From Pseudo-nitzschia pungens (lineage: Eukaryota > Bacillariophyta > Bacillariophyceae > Bacillariales > Bacillariaceae): DNA of 64,000 bases. Location: positions 2,852,001 to 2,916,000 of the forward strand of contig CM074766.1 in assembly GCA_037355855.1 (NCBI GenBank), in the 5' to 3' direction. This document shows, piece after piece, positions 29,353 through 39,415 of the stretch (position 1 is the stretch's first letter; each line of letters starts with the position of its first letter). The position numbers and the translations under genes were made by a program. The notes under the pieces are model-generated. The model had not been told where the DNA came from, did not search any database, and saw only the letters and a program-made list of their open reading frames with translations.

Positions 29353-32300
29353 ATGATAGTCGTGCCAAGCAACGTCGGGGGCAGAAACAGAAGCCGCAAC
29401 AAATGCAATTATTTGGCACTGCTATTTCGACTATTCACAATCTTTGCTTTCCCTTTGTTTCTCGTGTCATTCCAAGCCTTTCCGTTACCACTTATAACGT
29501 CATCGTTAGCTTCGTCGGCACCGTGGCCTTCATCAACGCCGCTGGCTGAGAACGAAAGCCGCAGCCTCCAAGAAGAAAACAAGGAAACGAGAACAAAATC
29601 AGCCGCAACCACACCAAATGCAAGGAATGCATCTACAACGACAACGACAACGACGCAAAGGCCATCGAATAGCTCATTGCTGGCACCCACCAACTGTTCG
29701 CGGTTTCTCCCGAACAACTTTACGAGCTTGATAGTGGTCGACCTTGTACGTGACAATCTTCCGAGCAAGACGATCATTGAGCAGCTCGCCGCCCTGTTCG
29801 AGCAGAATTACAATGCATTTCTCACGGTCGATGAGTGCGACGAGAACTACCGCCGGGTCAGGGAGGTGCGATACGTTGGAGAATTTGAATGGAACAACGG
29901 TGGAAACGTTGCGAACGATGGCAACGACTTGAATGCTCTCTCCAGTCGTCGTCGACTGCGTCGTTCGTTGGAATCGAATCAGGAGGACCATCACTCATGG
30001 GATCCCAATCGGCAACGACAGCGACAACGACATCGCGAACAATACCATCTGTATCCGCAACCATGGCAGGTGGAAAGAAAATTGCAAGAAGAAAGAGAGC
30101 CGATGGTTGTTCGTCTCTTGTTTGAAGTGATCGTGGAGTTTCGAGGAGACGTCGGCTCCGGCGAAAGTGACGGAGACAATGCACTATTGTTTCCGAAAGA
30201 TCTCAGTGAAATTATCCACCAAGATCAATTTTCAAACAAAAAATACCTGATAGCACTAGATGTCGGGGATGGCGATGCGACAATCGCGACCGAAGCAACC
30301 AACCAAAATCCCGACGGGGACGGTGGCAAACTCGTTATTTTGGTAGAGAATGTCCAAGAAATAAAGGAACAGAGCTGCCCAGACGATAGCTCTCAACGAA
30401 CGTTTACGGACAAAGGTCTCTTAGAATTGGAGTTGAACGTTACCGACGGAGAAGGCAACTTGATTCGGGACTCAATTGAAAGAAAAGTCGAGATTTTGTA
30501 TCTGTTGACCTACAACAAACTCATGGAAGCTGAGTTTTGCGACCCCTGCTTTCGACGGTTGACCAAGGTCCAGGTTCAAGATGCCCAACCACGAATTGAT
30601 GAAGAGAGCAATTGGGTACTCGACATCGAAGTCGAAGGAGTCTACAGAGGATGCGAAGCCAGTACAATTGATGTGTTTCAAGATCTGCCAACCGTCACCA
30701 TATATTCTTCTTCGAGTCAAAGATCGAGAGAACGACCAATAAGAAGGACAGCAGTGGAGATGGATGTGGAGGCCATACAGGGAAGACGGTTAGCCACAGC
30801 ACCTCCAGAAGAAAATGATGTCCCGGCATCATCGTACGGTAATGATATGTGTTTTTGTGCTGCTCAACCACAGGCAGAACGTCCACCGTACGAAGCCGAG
30901 TTTGTGACAGAGCTTCAACGCTCCACGAAGGAATGGAATATACCAGGAGATAGTGCTGATAATGCGACGGGTAGCTCTATCCTTGACTTGTTCAAGGTTA
31001 AAGATTGCCCGCGCCTGAAATTATTTGCGACTGTCGTAGATTTCAATTTAGTTCCTGGTGATGAAACGACCGACGCCAACTTTGATGATAAGTCGAAACT
31101 AGAGAATGTACTAGGGATTACACTGAAGGATACACTCAACAATTTGCTGAATGATGGCTGTAACACAGAGTTTCGTGTAGTCGAGAAGGTTCAATTTTTT
31201 ATGAATGACCTCCCCGAACGAAAATTACAACAGCGAAATGAGGAATACCGAAAACAACACCAAATTGGAATGCTACGCCGGGTAGAAATAAACGAAATAG
31301 ACTCTGATTCACCAAGCACTGCGCCGAAAGACGATGAAGACGATGATGACGAATTCGTGCAGGACGACATTGAGAGCGATTCACCCACAAAATCACCGCA
31401 AATAGAAGATGAAGATGATGATGATTCTCTACCCTCTCTTTCGCCTTCACATACGCCTTCACATACGCCTTCACATACGCCTTCTCATACGCCTTCTCAT
31501 ATGCCTTCCGATCGACCTTCCGATTCTCCTTCTGATCAGCCGTTACAGGTACTAATTGCTCGCAGTTTAATTCTTGGGACATGCAATGGGTGCCCGAATG
31601 ATATGCTAGATTTAGGCGATGACATTGTTCGAATGTTAAGGACAGCTGTAGAAGAGGCAAGGAGAACACGCACGTTACCGCTAAGATCGCGTTCTTCATT
31701 TGCCATTGGGAGAGGCCTTCAAGAAGAAGAAAGAGTGATATCTAATTGTTTCTGTCCTCCCGATGAAAAGGTACAAAATGGGAAGCTGAAAGCGGATGAT
31801 GTATCTACTTTATTCGAAAAGAATCTAGAAGAAAAAGGTATTGATGTAACAGTGAATGTGATAGCCAAGTACGATCCAACAGATGAAAATTTCCAAGACT
31901 TGGAAGGTATCGATCAAATTTTGCTGGTAGTTAACGAGGCTCTTGACGAGTTCGAAGATCTTTACCCATCGTTACCTACAAATGCAAATACTCCCTTTCC
32001 CAGCCCAATTTCAACCTCCAATCCAAGCGATCCTCGTAGCGCTGCTCCCACACCTACTTCCACCGACCAGCCTACCTCTCAACCCACCCGTCGGCCTACC
32101 TCTCAACCCACCCGTCGGCCTACCTCTCAACCCACCAGTCGGCCTACCTCTCAACCCACCCGTCGGCCTACCTCTCAACCCACCCGCCGGCCTACCTCTC
32201 AACCCACCCGCCAGCCTACCCAGCAACCTACTACCCATCAGCCTACCCAGCAACCTACTACCCATCAGCCTACCCCGCTACCTTCTACCCGTCAGCCCAC

Positions 32301-33948
32301 CATGGCGCCTAGCGACCAGCCAACTGACGTGGAACTTCTAAGCCCCTCCAAGATGCCAAGCGTTACCGCTCGTCCTAGCAATGCGCCCAGCGCTAGCCCT
32401 ATCGAGGTGCCGTCCCTTAGCCCTACCGAGGAGCCTTCGCCATCGCAAACTGAGTCAACCTCTAATTTCCTCACCTGGTTTCCTTCGCAATCCGACTTTC
32501 CTACGCTTTCGCCATCTTCCAATCCAAGTGCAACGCCCACTCAGACTCCGGTACCAACTGATATTTCAAGCTCATATTCAACAAGCTCGTGGCAGTCACC
32601 AAGCCAGTCGCCATCCGAGTGGCCAACCAAGTCGCCTTCTGAGTCGCCAACCGAATCGACAACAGACTCTTCCTCCTTGGAAGGTATACCCCCGTCAAAC
32701 AACAAGCCCATTGCGCAAACCACGTTCAATACGACTCTCGAGCCAAGTCCACTACCTACCCAGCCGCCAACGGAGACACCAACCCTCCAGCCAACTTTGA
32801 AACTTAACCTGGAGCCAAGTCCACCACCCACCCAGCCACCAACAGTGACGCCAGCCCTCCAGCCAACTTTGAAACCTACTCTGGAGCCAAGTCCACCACC
32901 TACCCAGCCACCAACAGTGACGCAAACCCTCCAGCCAACTTCAAACCCTACTTTGGAGCCAAGTCCACCACCCACCCAGCCACCAACAGTGACGCCAACC
33001 CTCCAGCCAACTTTGAAACCTACTGTGGAGCCAAGTCCACCACCCACCGAGCCACCAACAGTGACGCCAACCCTCCAGCCAACTTTGAAACCTACTGTGG
33101 AGCCAAGTCCACCACCCACCCAGCCACCAACAGTGACGCCAACCCTCCAGCCAACTTCAAACCCTACTCTGGAGCCAAGTCCACCACCCACCCAGCCACC
33201 AACAGTGACGCCAGCCCTCCAGCCAACTTTGAAACCTACTGTGGAGCCAAGTCCACCACCTACCCAGCCACCAACAGTGACGCCAACCCTCCAGCCAACT
33301 TTAAACCCTACTTTGGAGCCAAGTCCACCACCCACCCAGCCACCAACAGTGACGCAAACCCTCCAGCCAACTTTGAAACCTACTGTGGAGCCAAGTCCAC
33401 CACCCACCGAGCCACCAACAGTGACGCCGACCCTCCAGCCAACTTTGAAACCTACTGTGGAGCCAAGTCCACCACCCACCCAGCCACCAACAGTGACGCC
33501 AACCCTCCAGCCAACTTTGAAACCTACTGTGGAGCCAAGTCCACCACCCACCGAGCCACCAACAGTGACGCCGACCCTCCAGCCAACTTTGAAACCTACT
33601 GTGGAGCCAAGTCCACCACCCACCCAGCCACCAACAGTGACGCCAACCCTCCAGCCAACTTTGAAACCTACTGTGGAGCCAAGTCCACCACCCACCGAGC
33701 CACCAACAGTGACGCCGACCCTCCAGCCAACTTTGAAACCTACTGTGGAGCCAAGTCCACCACCCACCCAGCCACCAACAGTGACGCCAACCCTCCAGCC
33801 AACTTTGAAACCTACTTTGGAGCCAAGTCCACCACCTACCCAGCCACCAACAGTGACGCCAACCCCCGAAGTCCGCGCTCCCCTGCTACCTCGCAAGTCA
33901 CATCCGGAGCACAGTTTTCCTTTTCTAGAACGACCCAACGGCCGTTAG
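29353..33948 (+). CDS. Cys-module / PT-repeat surface protein, paralogue 3
   Basis: Single-exon gene of 1531 residues starting at ATG 29353 with a strong hydrophobic segment (LFTIFAFPLFLVSFQAF, about 27-43). It is related to the proteins at 2906-12853 and 21038-27544: FLPNNFTSLIVVDL, CDENYRRVREV, VQEIKEQSCP, FCDPCFRRLT, CFCAAQPQAERPPYEAEF, LGTCNGCPNDMLDLGDD, NCFCPPDEK. It is shorter and partly degenerate. The first CxGC module reads VEGVYRGCE (first Cys lost), and the third YCDP/CxGC/CVCEG module is missing. The tail has TSQPTRRP units followed by about 16 copies of a 24-residue unit (VEPSPPPTQPPTVTPTLQPT core). It ends in a short basic non-repeat tail. The function is unknown; the same surface role is inferred. 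Confidence 0.87.
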   Translation: MIVVPSNVGGRNRSRNKCNYLALLFRLFTIFAFPLFLVSFQAFPLPLITSSLASSAPWPSSTPLAENESRSLQEENKETRTKSAATTPNARNASTTTTTTTQRPSNSSLLAPTNCSRFLPNNFTSLIVVDLVRDNLPSKTIIEQLAALFEQNYNAFLTVDECDENYRRVREVRYVGEFEWNNGGNVANDGNDLNALSSRRRLRRSLESNQEDHHSWDPNRQRQRQRHREQYHLYPQPWQVERKLQEEREPMVVRLLFEVIVEFRGDVGSGESDGDNALLFPKDLSEIIHQDQFSNKKYLIALDVGDGDATIATEATNQNPDGDGGKLVILVENVQEIKEQSCPDDSSQRTFTDKGLLELELNVTDGEGNLIRDSIERKVEILYLLTYNKLMEAEFCDPCFRRLTKVQVQDAQPRIDEESNWVLDIEVEGVYRGCEASTIDVFQDLPTVTIYSSSSQRSRERPIRRTAVEMDVEAIQGRRLATAPPEENDVPASSYGNDMCFCAAQPQAERPPYEAEFVTELQRSTKEWNIPGDSADNATGSSILDLFKVKDCPRLKLFATVVDFNLVPGDETTDANFDDKSKLENVLGITLKDTLNNLLNDGCNTEFRVVEKVQFFMNDLPERKLQQRNEEYRKQHQIGMLRRVEINEIDSDSPSTAPKDDEDDDDEFVQDDIESDSPTKSPQIEDEDDDDSLPSLSPSHTPSHTPSHTPSHTPSHMPSDRPSDSPSDQPLQVLIARSLILGTCNGCPNDMLDLGDDIVRMLRTAVEEARRTRTLPLRSRSSFAIGRGLQEEERVISNCFCPPDEKVQNGKLKADDVSTLFEKNLEEKGIDVTVNVIAKYDPTDENFQDLEGIDQILLVVNEALDEFEDLYPSLPTNANTPFPSPISTSNPSDPRSAAPTPTSTDQPTSQPTRRPTSQPTRRPTSQPTSRPTSQPTRRPTSQPTRRPTSQPTRQPTQQPTTHQPTQQPTTHQPTPLPSTRQPTMAPSDQPTDVELLSPSKMPSVTARPSNAPSASPIEVPSLSPTEEPSPSQTESTSNFLTWFPSQSDFPTLSPSSNPSATPTQTPVPTDISSSYSTSSWQSPSQSPSEWPTKSPSESPTESTTDSSSLEGIPPSNNKPIAQTTFNTTLEPSPLPTQPPTETPTLQPTLKLNLEPSPPPTQPPTVTPALQPTLKPTLEPSPPPTQPPTVTQTLQPTSNPTLEPSPPPTQPPTVTPTLQPTLKPTVEPSPPPTEPPTVTPTLQPTLKPTVEPSPPPTQPPTVTPTLQPTSNPTLEPSPPPTQPPTVTPALQPTLKPTVEPSPPPTQPPTVTPTLQPTLNPTLEPSPPPTQPPTVTQTLQPTLKPTVEPSPPPTEPPTVTPTLQPTLKPTVEPSPPPTQPPTVTPTLQPTLKPTVEPSPPPTEPPTVTPTLQPTLKPTVEPSPPPTQPPTVTPTLQPTLKPTVEPSPPPTEPPTVTPTLQPTLKPTVEPSPPPTQPPTVTPTLQPTLKPTLEPSPPPTQPPTVTPTPEVRAPLLPRKSHPEHSFPFLERPNGR
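32745..33865 (+). repeat. 72-bp tandem repeats in paralogue 3
   Basis: About 16 units of 72 bp (24 residues, core PTVEPSPPPTQPPTVTPT) with small alternating variants such as TQPPT and TEPPT and LKPT and SNPT. The alternation indicates amplification of two-unit blocks. The minus strand stays open through the array but is not considered coding. Confidence 0.95.
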
Positions 33949-35280
33949 AGAAGAAGAAAAGAGACGTTCCGAGTCTTCCGTTGGCGCAGACGTGGACGTG
34001 GACATGGATGTGGGCGTGGACGATTGTGCCATCCTTGTTGGCGCTTCCGACAGAGCATCATCCCGTGTTTGCAATCGCATGGCATGGCATTGAACTGTAC
34101 TGTACTGTACTGTATTGTGTTGTATTGTATTGCGTGGCAATGTCGAAATGAATCGATCAATGCATCAATTGAATGAATGAATCAATCAGTAAATACAAAC
34201 AATCCGTCAATGGAGCGGCGGGCGGTTCGGAAAGGACTCCCGGCGCATCCTCCGATTTGGTCGGGACACTCGGTCGGTCCTGTGATTGACGACGACGACG
34301 ATCAACGGACAAACTACGAAGGCTCCGTGAGCAAACCAAAGCGAGGCAAGGACCGTGTCCCTGTCCCTGTCCCTGAATCTCTATGAATGTTCCGGTAGCT
34401 AGTGAACAAACCCTAACGCAAACATCAGTAGGGAGGAGCATACCGTACAGTACGGTACGTCTATGACTGTACGGTACCGGTATCTGCGTTCCCTTCGACT
34501 TCGTTTGTCGTATTTGCGTTCCAGGCTCCGAGTGGGAGGAAGTGTCGTATCTCATTATGAGATACGTATCATACGTACCGTATATATCTAGGATCCGGGC
34601 CGTTATGTTTGGGCGGGGGGTCATGATGGGTCATAATCCGGACGGGTAACGATTTTCACGATGCACAACACGAAGTAATCTTAAGGTTAAGGATTACTGT
34701 AATTACGAGTAAGGTTTTACCGTAAGGTTTACTACAAAAGTAAAAGTACAGTAATTCCTTCTACGAGTAAGGTACGGTACGTGCTCGCACTTTCTCGGAT
34801 GCTTTCGGTTTCCATAACTGTATTTCGTGCATACCGGTACAACAAGTAATACAGTGAGGTTACTAATTACGAGTACCTTACTCGTGCCAGTAAGGTTACT
34901 GTACGGTACGATACGGTACTTGTGCGGGAAATTCCAGAAACTACAGAAACGCAGATACATACCGTAATCTTACCGTATCCAATTTTATGTCCATTACTTC
35001 GTATTATTCTAGCTTTTCCACTCAGCCAATTCATTGTTCCAGGAACGTAGGACCAACGCACCTCGCCAGTGCAGCGAAGCATTTGAATCAATCGTCCGTC
35101 ATCAGAACAACCATTGCCAACCCCGGCTAATAACAATAAACCCAACACAGTACTACAGCATCTGGGACTGTCCGAACGCGGTTGGTTTCCCCGAGATCGA
35201 TCGACGGCACACCCTCCCGAGAAAACCAACAACGCGACACGACAAAATAGAATACGATGCGACCCAACCATTCTATCGGC
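33949..35280. other. Intergenic region without supported gene
   Basis: It contains a ctgta/ttgta microsatellite (about 34095-34135), a near-palindrome cgtatctcattatgagatac around 34546, and clustered TACCGTAC and GTAAGGTTAC motifs at about 34440-34480 and 34680-34980. Minus-strand open frames around 34157-34624 and 34867-35322 show no conserved features. Confidence 0.6.
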
Positions 35281-38266
35281 ATGGATAAGCGTCTCCCGTC
35301 CTCGATGCTCCGGCTCGCTCACCGGGTTTGGATCCTCGGATTCTGGTTCTCTTTCTGGTTCTGTTTCTGCGCCCCCCTGCTTCCCTTCACCGCTGCAACA
35401 ACCTCAACGGCGAAAACCACAAAACTCGGCGGGGACGGAGCAGAAGCAGAAGCACAACTGCCGCAGTTGGAGTTGAAGACGCAGCTACGGGAACCGGAAT
35501 CCGAGTTGCACGCGCAATCCGAATCTGTATCGAACGACAACGACAACGACAACAACGCGGAGGCATCGCCGCTGCCGATGCTGCGGCGGCGATTGCTCGA
35601 GGACGGTGAAGCCGACGCAGACGCAGACAAAGCCGGTAGCAGCAGCGACGGCAACCAAGAGCCGCTGCGGATCCTCTACACGGTCACCACGCTCGCCGAA
35701 TACGACGTGGGAACGAGAGCGACGACCAAGGTACGTTGCCGGAACCATGCTGGATAGATCAATGGATGGATGAACAGACGGACGGATGGATCTCATCTGA
35801 TACGATCGTTATCGATATCGATATTGATCGATCCAGGAATCACGACGGCTGCGAATGGTTCGGTCAATGGGATCGATGCGAGTCGACTGGATCAACTCGG
35901 GTTGACTCGATGGAACCTGGATTTCGAATGCCAAATGCTTTGCTCTTCTTTGGGTTACAGGGAAATTCATTCATCGATTGCGTCCCTCCGCGTTTCTTGT
36001 GGGTGGGGTCGATGAGCCTGTTAGTTGTTGACCGGGGTTTGCGCTTTTGTGGTACTGTTTGGCCCATCATTTTGTTCGTCGGCGATCCCTCCGATTTCAT
36101 GGAATGCCTTATCGCGTCGCTTTGCGTCGCCTCGTGGACTGTTTTCTCATCGTTCCGATTCCTTTCAAAAACACAAAATTCCCTAACCTCACGCAACGAA
36201 ACGAAACGAAACGAAACGAATAATAACCAAACACAATAAAACAACAAACAACAAACAACAAACAACAAATACCAAATACCAAATACCAAATACCAAATAC
36301 CAAACCCCAACAAAAAACACAGGGCTTTGACCGATTGAAAAAACTTCTGGTCCCAGTTGTCCAGCAGGGAGTCCTGTCCATGACCGCCAAGGGCTACCAA
36401 GTTGACGTCTGTATAGTCTCGCACTACGAAATGACCCGCAAATCCATGGTCGAGGAGCTGCTCCAATCCGTCGCGCCCTCTACGGGCGTCACCTTTTGGG
36501 ACTCGGCAGCCCCCCTCTCGTACGATCCCATGAATCGGGACGATCCGAAAGCCAAGCTGTGGCGCAACACCCTGGCGCTGGCCCGACAGCACCGGTTCGT
36601 CGTCAAGGACCGCCTCTTCGACTACGACCTCTTTCTCAACTTCGAGGACGACATGGTCCTGAGCGGGGACATGGTGGAGCATTACCTCGACACGACCCGG
36701 AAATTGTACCGGCTGCGCGAGACGGCCCCCCAGACGGTGGACGACGACCAGCTCGGACGCTTCCACGGACAGCTCACAAAGGACCAGCTGATGCGGACGT
36801 ATCCTGGCCTGATGCGGGTCGAGGTGTTGCTGGATCCGGAGCATTACGGAACCCAGGACGAGCTCGACCCGGTGCCGGTGGCTGCCGGCGCAGAGGAGAT
36901 CGACCCGTCGTCGTGCTGCCACCTAGAGGATTTGGCGGTGTCGCCGACCCGACCCAAGTCCCCGACGTCGGACGAATTGTTTCTGTGGGAAACCAATGTG
37001 AGTACTGGCACCACGAATACTAGTACTAGTACTTGCACTACTACTACTACTACTACTACTACTATATTGCGAGTGCTGGTACTGGAATGGCAGAGTGCCG
37101 TGTCGCATCTCATCGACGATGGCGACGAGCACGATCGGGCCACGTGCTGTGGATCGGAACGGAGACAGGAACCGCAACACGATTCTCACGCAGTCCTGTT
37201 TCTTTCGTTCGTTCGTTCGTTCGTTACTTTTTCGTTTGAACCTTCTTCCTTTTCTCCAATGTTCGGATCCGATCCGGTTCGACTCACGCCATGCCACAAT
37301 AGATCGTCGCGCTGGGCGTCCGCCACATGGGGGACGACCTCGGCTTCATGGCCATGCTACGGGGACCCCGGGCCCGCAATGGCGAAGGTCACCTGGTTCT
37401 GGCCGATTACTGGAGCGGGACCCCGGGATACTTCAAGAATCGCGAGAGGGGACCCAAGACGAGGCCGTCACCTGGGTCCTTCAACTACATCAACAACGAG
37501 GGGGGATGGATGGGAACCCGGCAGCAGATCTGGGAGTGGCACACGGAGGTTTGTCTGGGGGGTAAGTGGAACGGAACTAAACGGGATTGATATTTGTTTT
37601 GTTTGTTTGAAATGGTTTGAAAGTGCGTGTTCTGTAGTTGGCGATTCCATAGACTGGAATGTAGTAGTGTAACGAGGAAGGCAATGGAGTGTGGCCAACG
37701 TCGTTCATTGCGGACTCTAACGATTGTCTCCCATTGCTTGGTTCGTCCGTTTTCTGGACTCGTTGCGTTCTATCATTCCGGCAGGCTTTTTGCCTCCGTT
37801 CGATTCCCCGCATTACAACTATGTAAGTATCACATCAAGTTGATGGGCCAACCCAACACCCCAAGCAGGATTGAGTCTCTCGTAGCGACGGACGAATTTT
37901 TGTTACGCCATCTTCCTCTCACTATTCTTTTTTCTTTTCTCTTTTGCTTTGATTTTTGCTTTGTTTTGCTTTCCCTCGACACATTTGGAATCGCCGCAGG
38001 ACGGCCTGGATCCCCGGAACGTCGAGTTCTGGTCTGGCGGCCTGAACCTGTTCACGGCCCGGCACGCCTGCAACATGCAGCGGGTGATCAGCCTCGACCC
38101 GGCTGGGTTTTCCAAGCAGCTGATCTACCACTCGGCCAACAACAAGCAGCGCCACCTCAAGGGGAACAAGTCCTCCTTTGTCAAGATCAACGACTTGTAC
38201 GGCCAGCTCCTGACGGTCGCCACCGACGCCGAGGAACAAATGCGCAAGGACCGCAAGGAGAAGTAG
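35281..38266 (+). CDS. Membrane-anchored glycosyltransferase-like protein, five exons
   Basis: Exons inferred from GT-AG borders with frame maintained: 35281-35730, 36323-36997, 37303-37561, 37785-37822, 38000-38266, giving about 562 residues. The N-terminus has a signal anchor (VWILGFWFSFWFCFCAPLL), then an acidic low-complexity stem. The catalytic-looking part begins at ILYTVTTLAEYDVGTRATTK and includes VDVCIVSHYEMT and YDLFLNFEDDMVLSG; the EDDM acidic cluster is in the place of the metal-binding DxD motif of GT-A enzymes. Exon 4 has only 38 bases (reads FLPPFDSPHYNY). The last exon, DGLDPRNVEFWSGGLN..., ends at TAG. Type II Golgi topology fits. Donor and acceptor are not specified. Introns 1 and 2 are packed with microsatellites. 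Confidence 0.78.
36178..36306. repeat. Microsatellites within intron 1
   Basis: Consecutive aacga, caaacaa and ataccaa runs fill the 3' part of the intron directly before the acceptor at 36322. A ctactactact tract (37020-37066) sits at the start of intron 2. Confidence 0.9.
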
Positions 38267-39315
38267 CGTGTCACACGAGCCGTCGCTTGCGCGGTAATCG
38301 TTTTGACCGCCATTCAAAATTGCAGTGCATCCGAGCCGAGCCGAGCCGAGCCGAGCCGCGACTGCACCGTTTCGTGCGTGCCACTCCGGACATAAGCTGC
38401 AAGGTTGAGCAAACCAGTTTTTTCTCTGTATTATTATGACAAACAATCTATTTATTTATTTTTAAATGATATAATAATATTATATAATAATAGAATGAAA
38501 ATGGAATTCATGCTTTTACGAACAATAACGGAAAAGGAAGGTGGGCAGAATACGAACCGTACCCCTCGTCCTCATCTTCATCGTTGAGATACATACCCTA
38601 TACCATCAGTACGTCACGTTTTCCGACAGATTCGGTAGAGAGCTTGTTTCTTTGCGAGCTGAGAGTTCAGAGTGGAAATCATACTATTTTGTTAGTAGTT
38701 ACTTGCACACGCATCATGAATATACTGGTGAAAACAAAGCACAATGAATTCCTCTCCGTTAGCAATCTCTGCCAATATCTTCCGGTTTGAAACGGACATT
38801 TTTCGATCCATCCATGAATCTGCCGGCGGGCGAAGAGACGATCGATAGTAATGATGTACAGTACCGGTAATTACGTAAGATTACTATCGCATAGCAGAAC
38901 ACGAAATCGGAAAGAACATTCTTCCTGAACAATGCTTCTAACGATCGAAAACAACTTCTCTGGCGGCTTTGATCACTACTAGGTACCTTATACCCCAATG
39001 GGGCTCCACGGAAATCGGAACGGCACACAAGGCAATTCTAGATTATTCGTCGAGAGTTGTTTGTACCGTAAACCTTACGTTACAGTAACCTTATCCAAAA
39101 ATGAGGCGTTTCTCTCGATTTGGTCTTCGTGAATGGAGACCGGAAAGATCATCACTTACGTGCCAAAGAGACACGAGGAGTAATTTCTAATCATGCCCAA
39201 TATTTTTGGGCTAGTCTGCTATCGTGATCCCGCCAGCAATTGTGATTACAATGGGATTCAACGGATTGTACACGATTCGTACTGGTAATAGCTATCTCTC
39301 TAGGTCCACGCACCA
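38267..39315. other. Intergenic region without recognisable gene
   Basis: AT-richer spacer between the glycosyltransferase-like gene and the copia insertion. It begins with an agccg pentamer run (38335-38358). No conserved coding or RNA feature was seen. Confidence 0.55.
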
Positions 39316-39320
39316 TTGAG

Positions 39321-39415
39321 TGCAAAATGTACGTGTGCTCTCTACTGTCGATATAATCGCATGTATTTAGTAAAGAGTGAGGTTATTCACTAGCTATTCG
39401 GGATTCATCCTCACA
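39321..39415 (-). repeat. 3' LTR of the copia element
   Basis: 95 bp, very short for copia. In element orientation it starts TGTGAGGATGAATCCC and ends TACATTTTGCA. Its first 33 bases also encode the last codons and stop of pol. Confidence 0.95.

Noticed and set aside
32541..33938. 465-codon minus-strand frame (VGGWVGGGLGS repeats)
   Set aside because: Antisense of the 72-bp PT repeats of paralogue 3, stop-free by composition only.
34157..35322. Minus-strand frames of 155 and 151 codons
   Set aside because: They cross microsatellites and the dispersed TACCGTAC motifs, and show no domain or signal.
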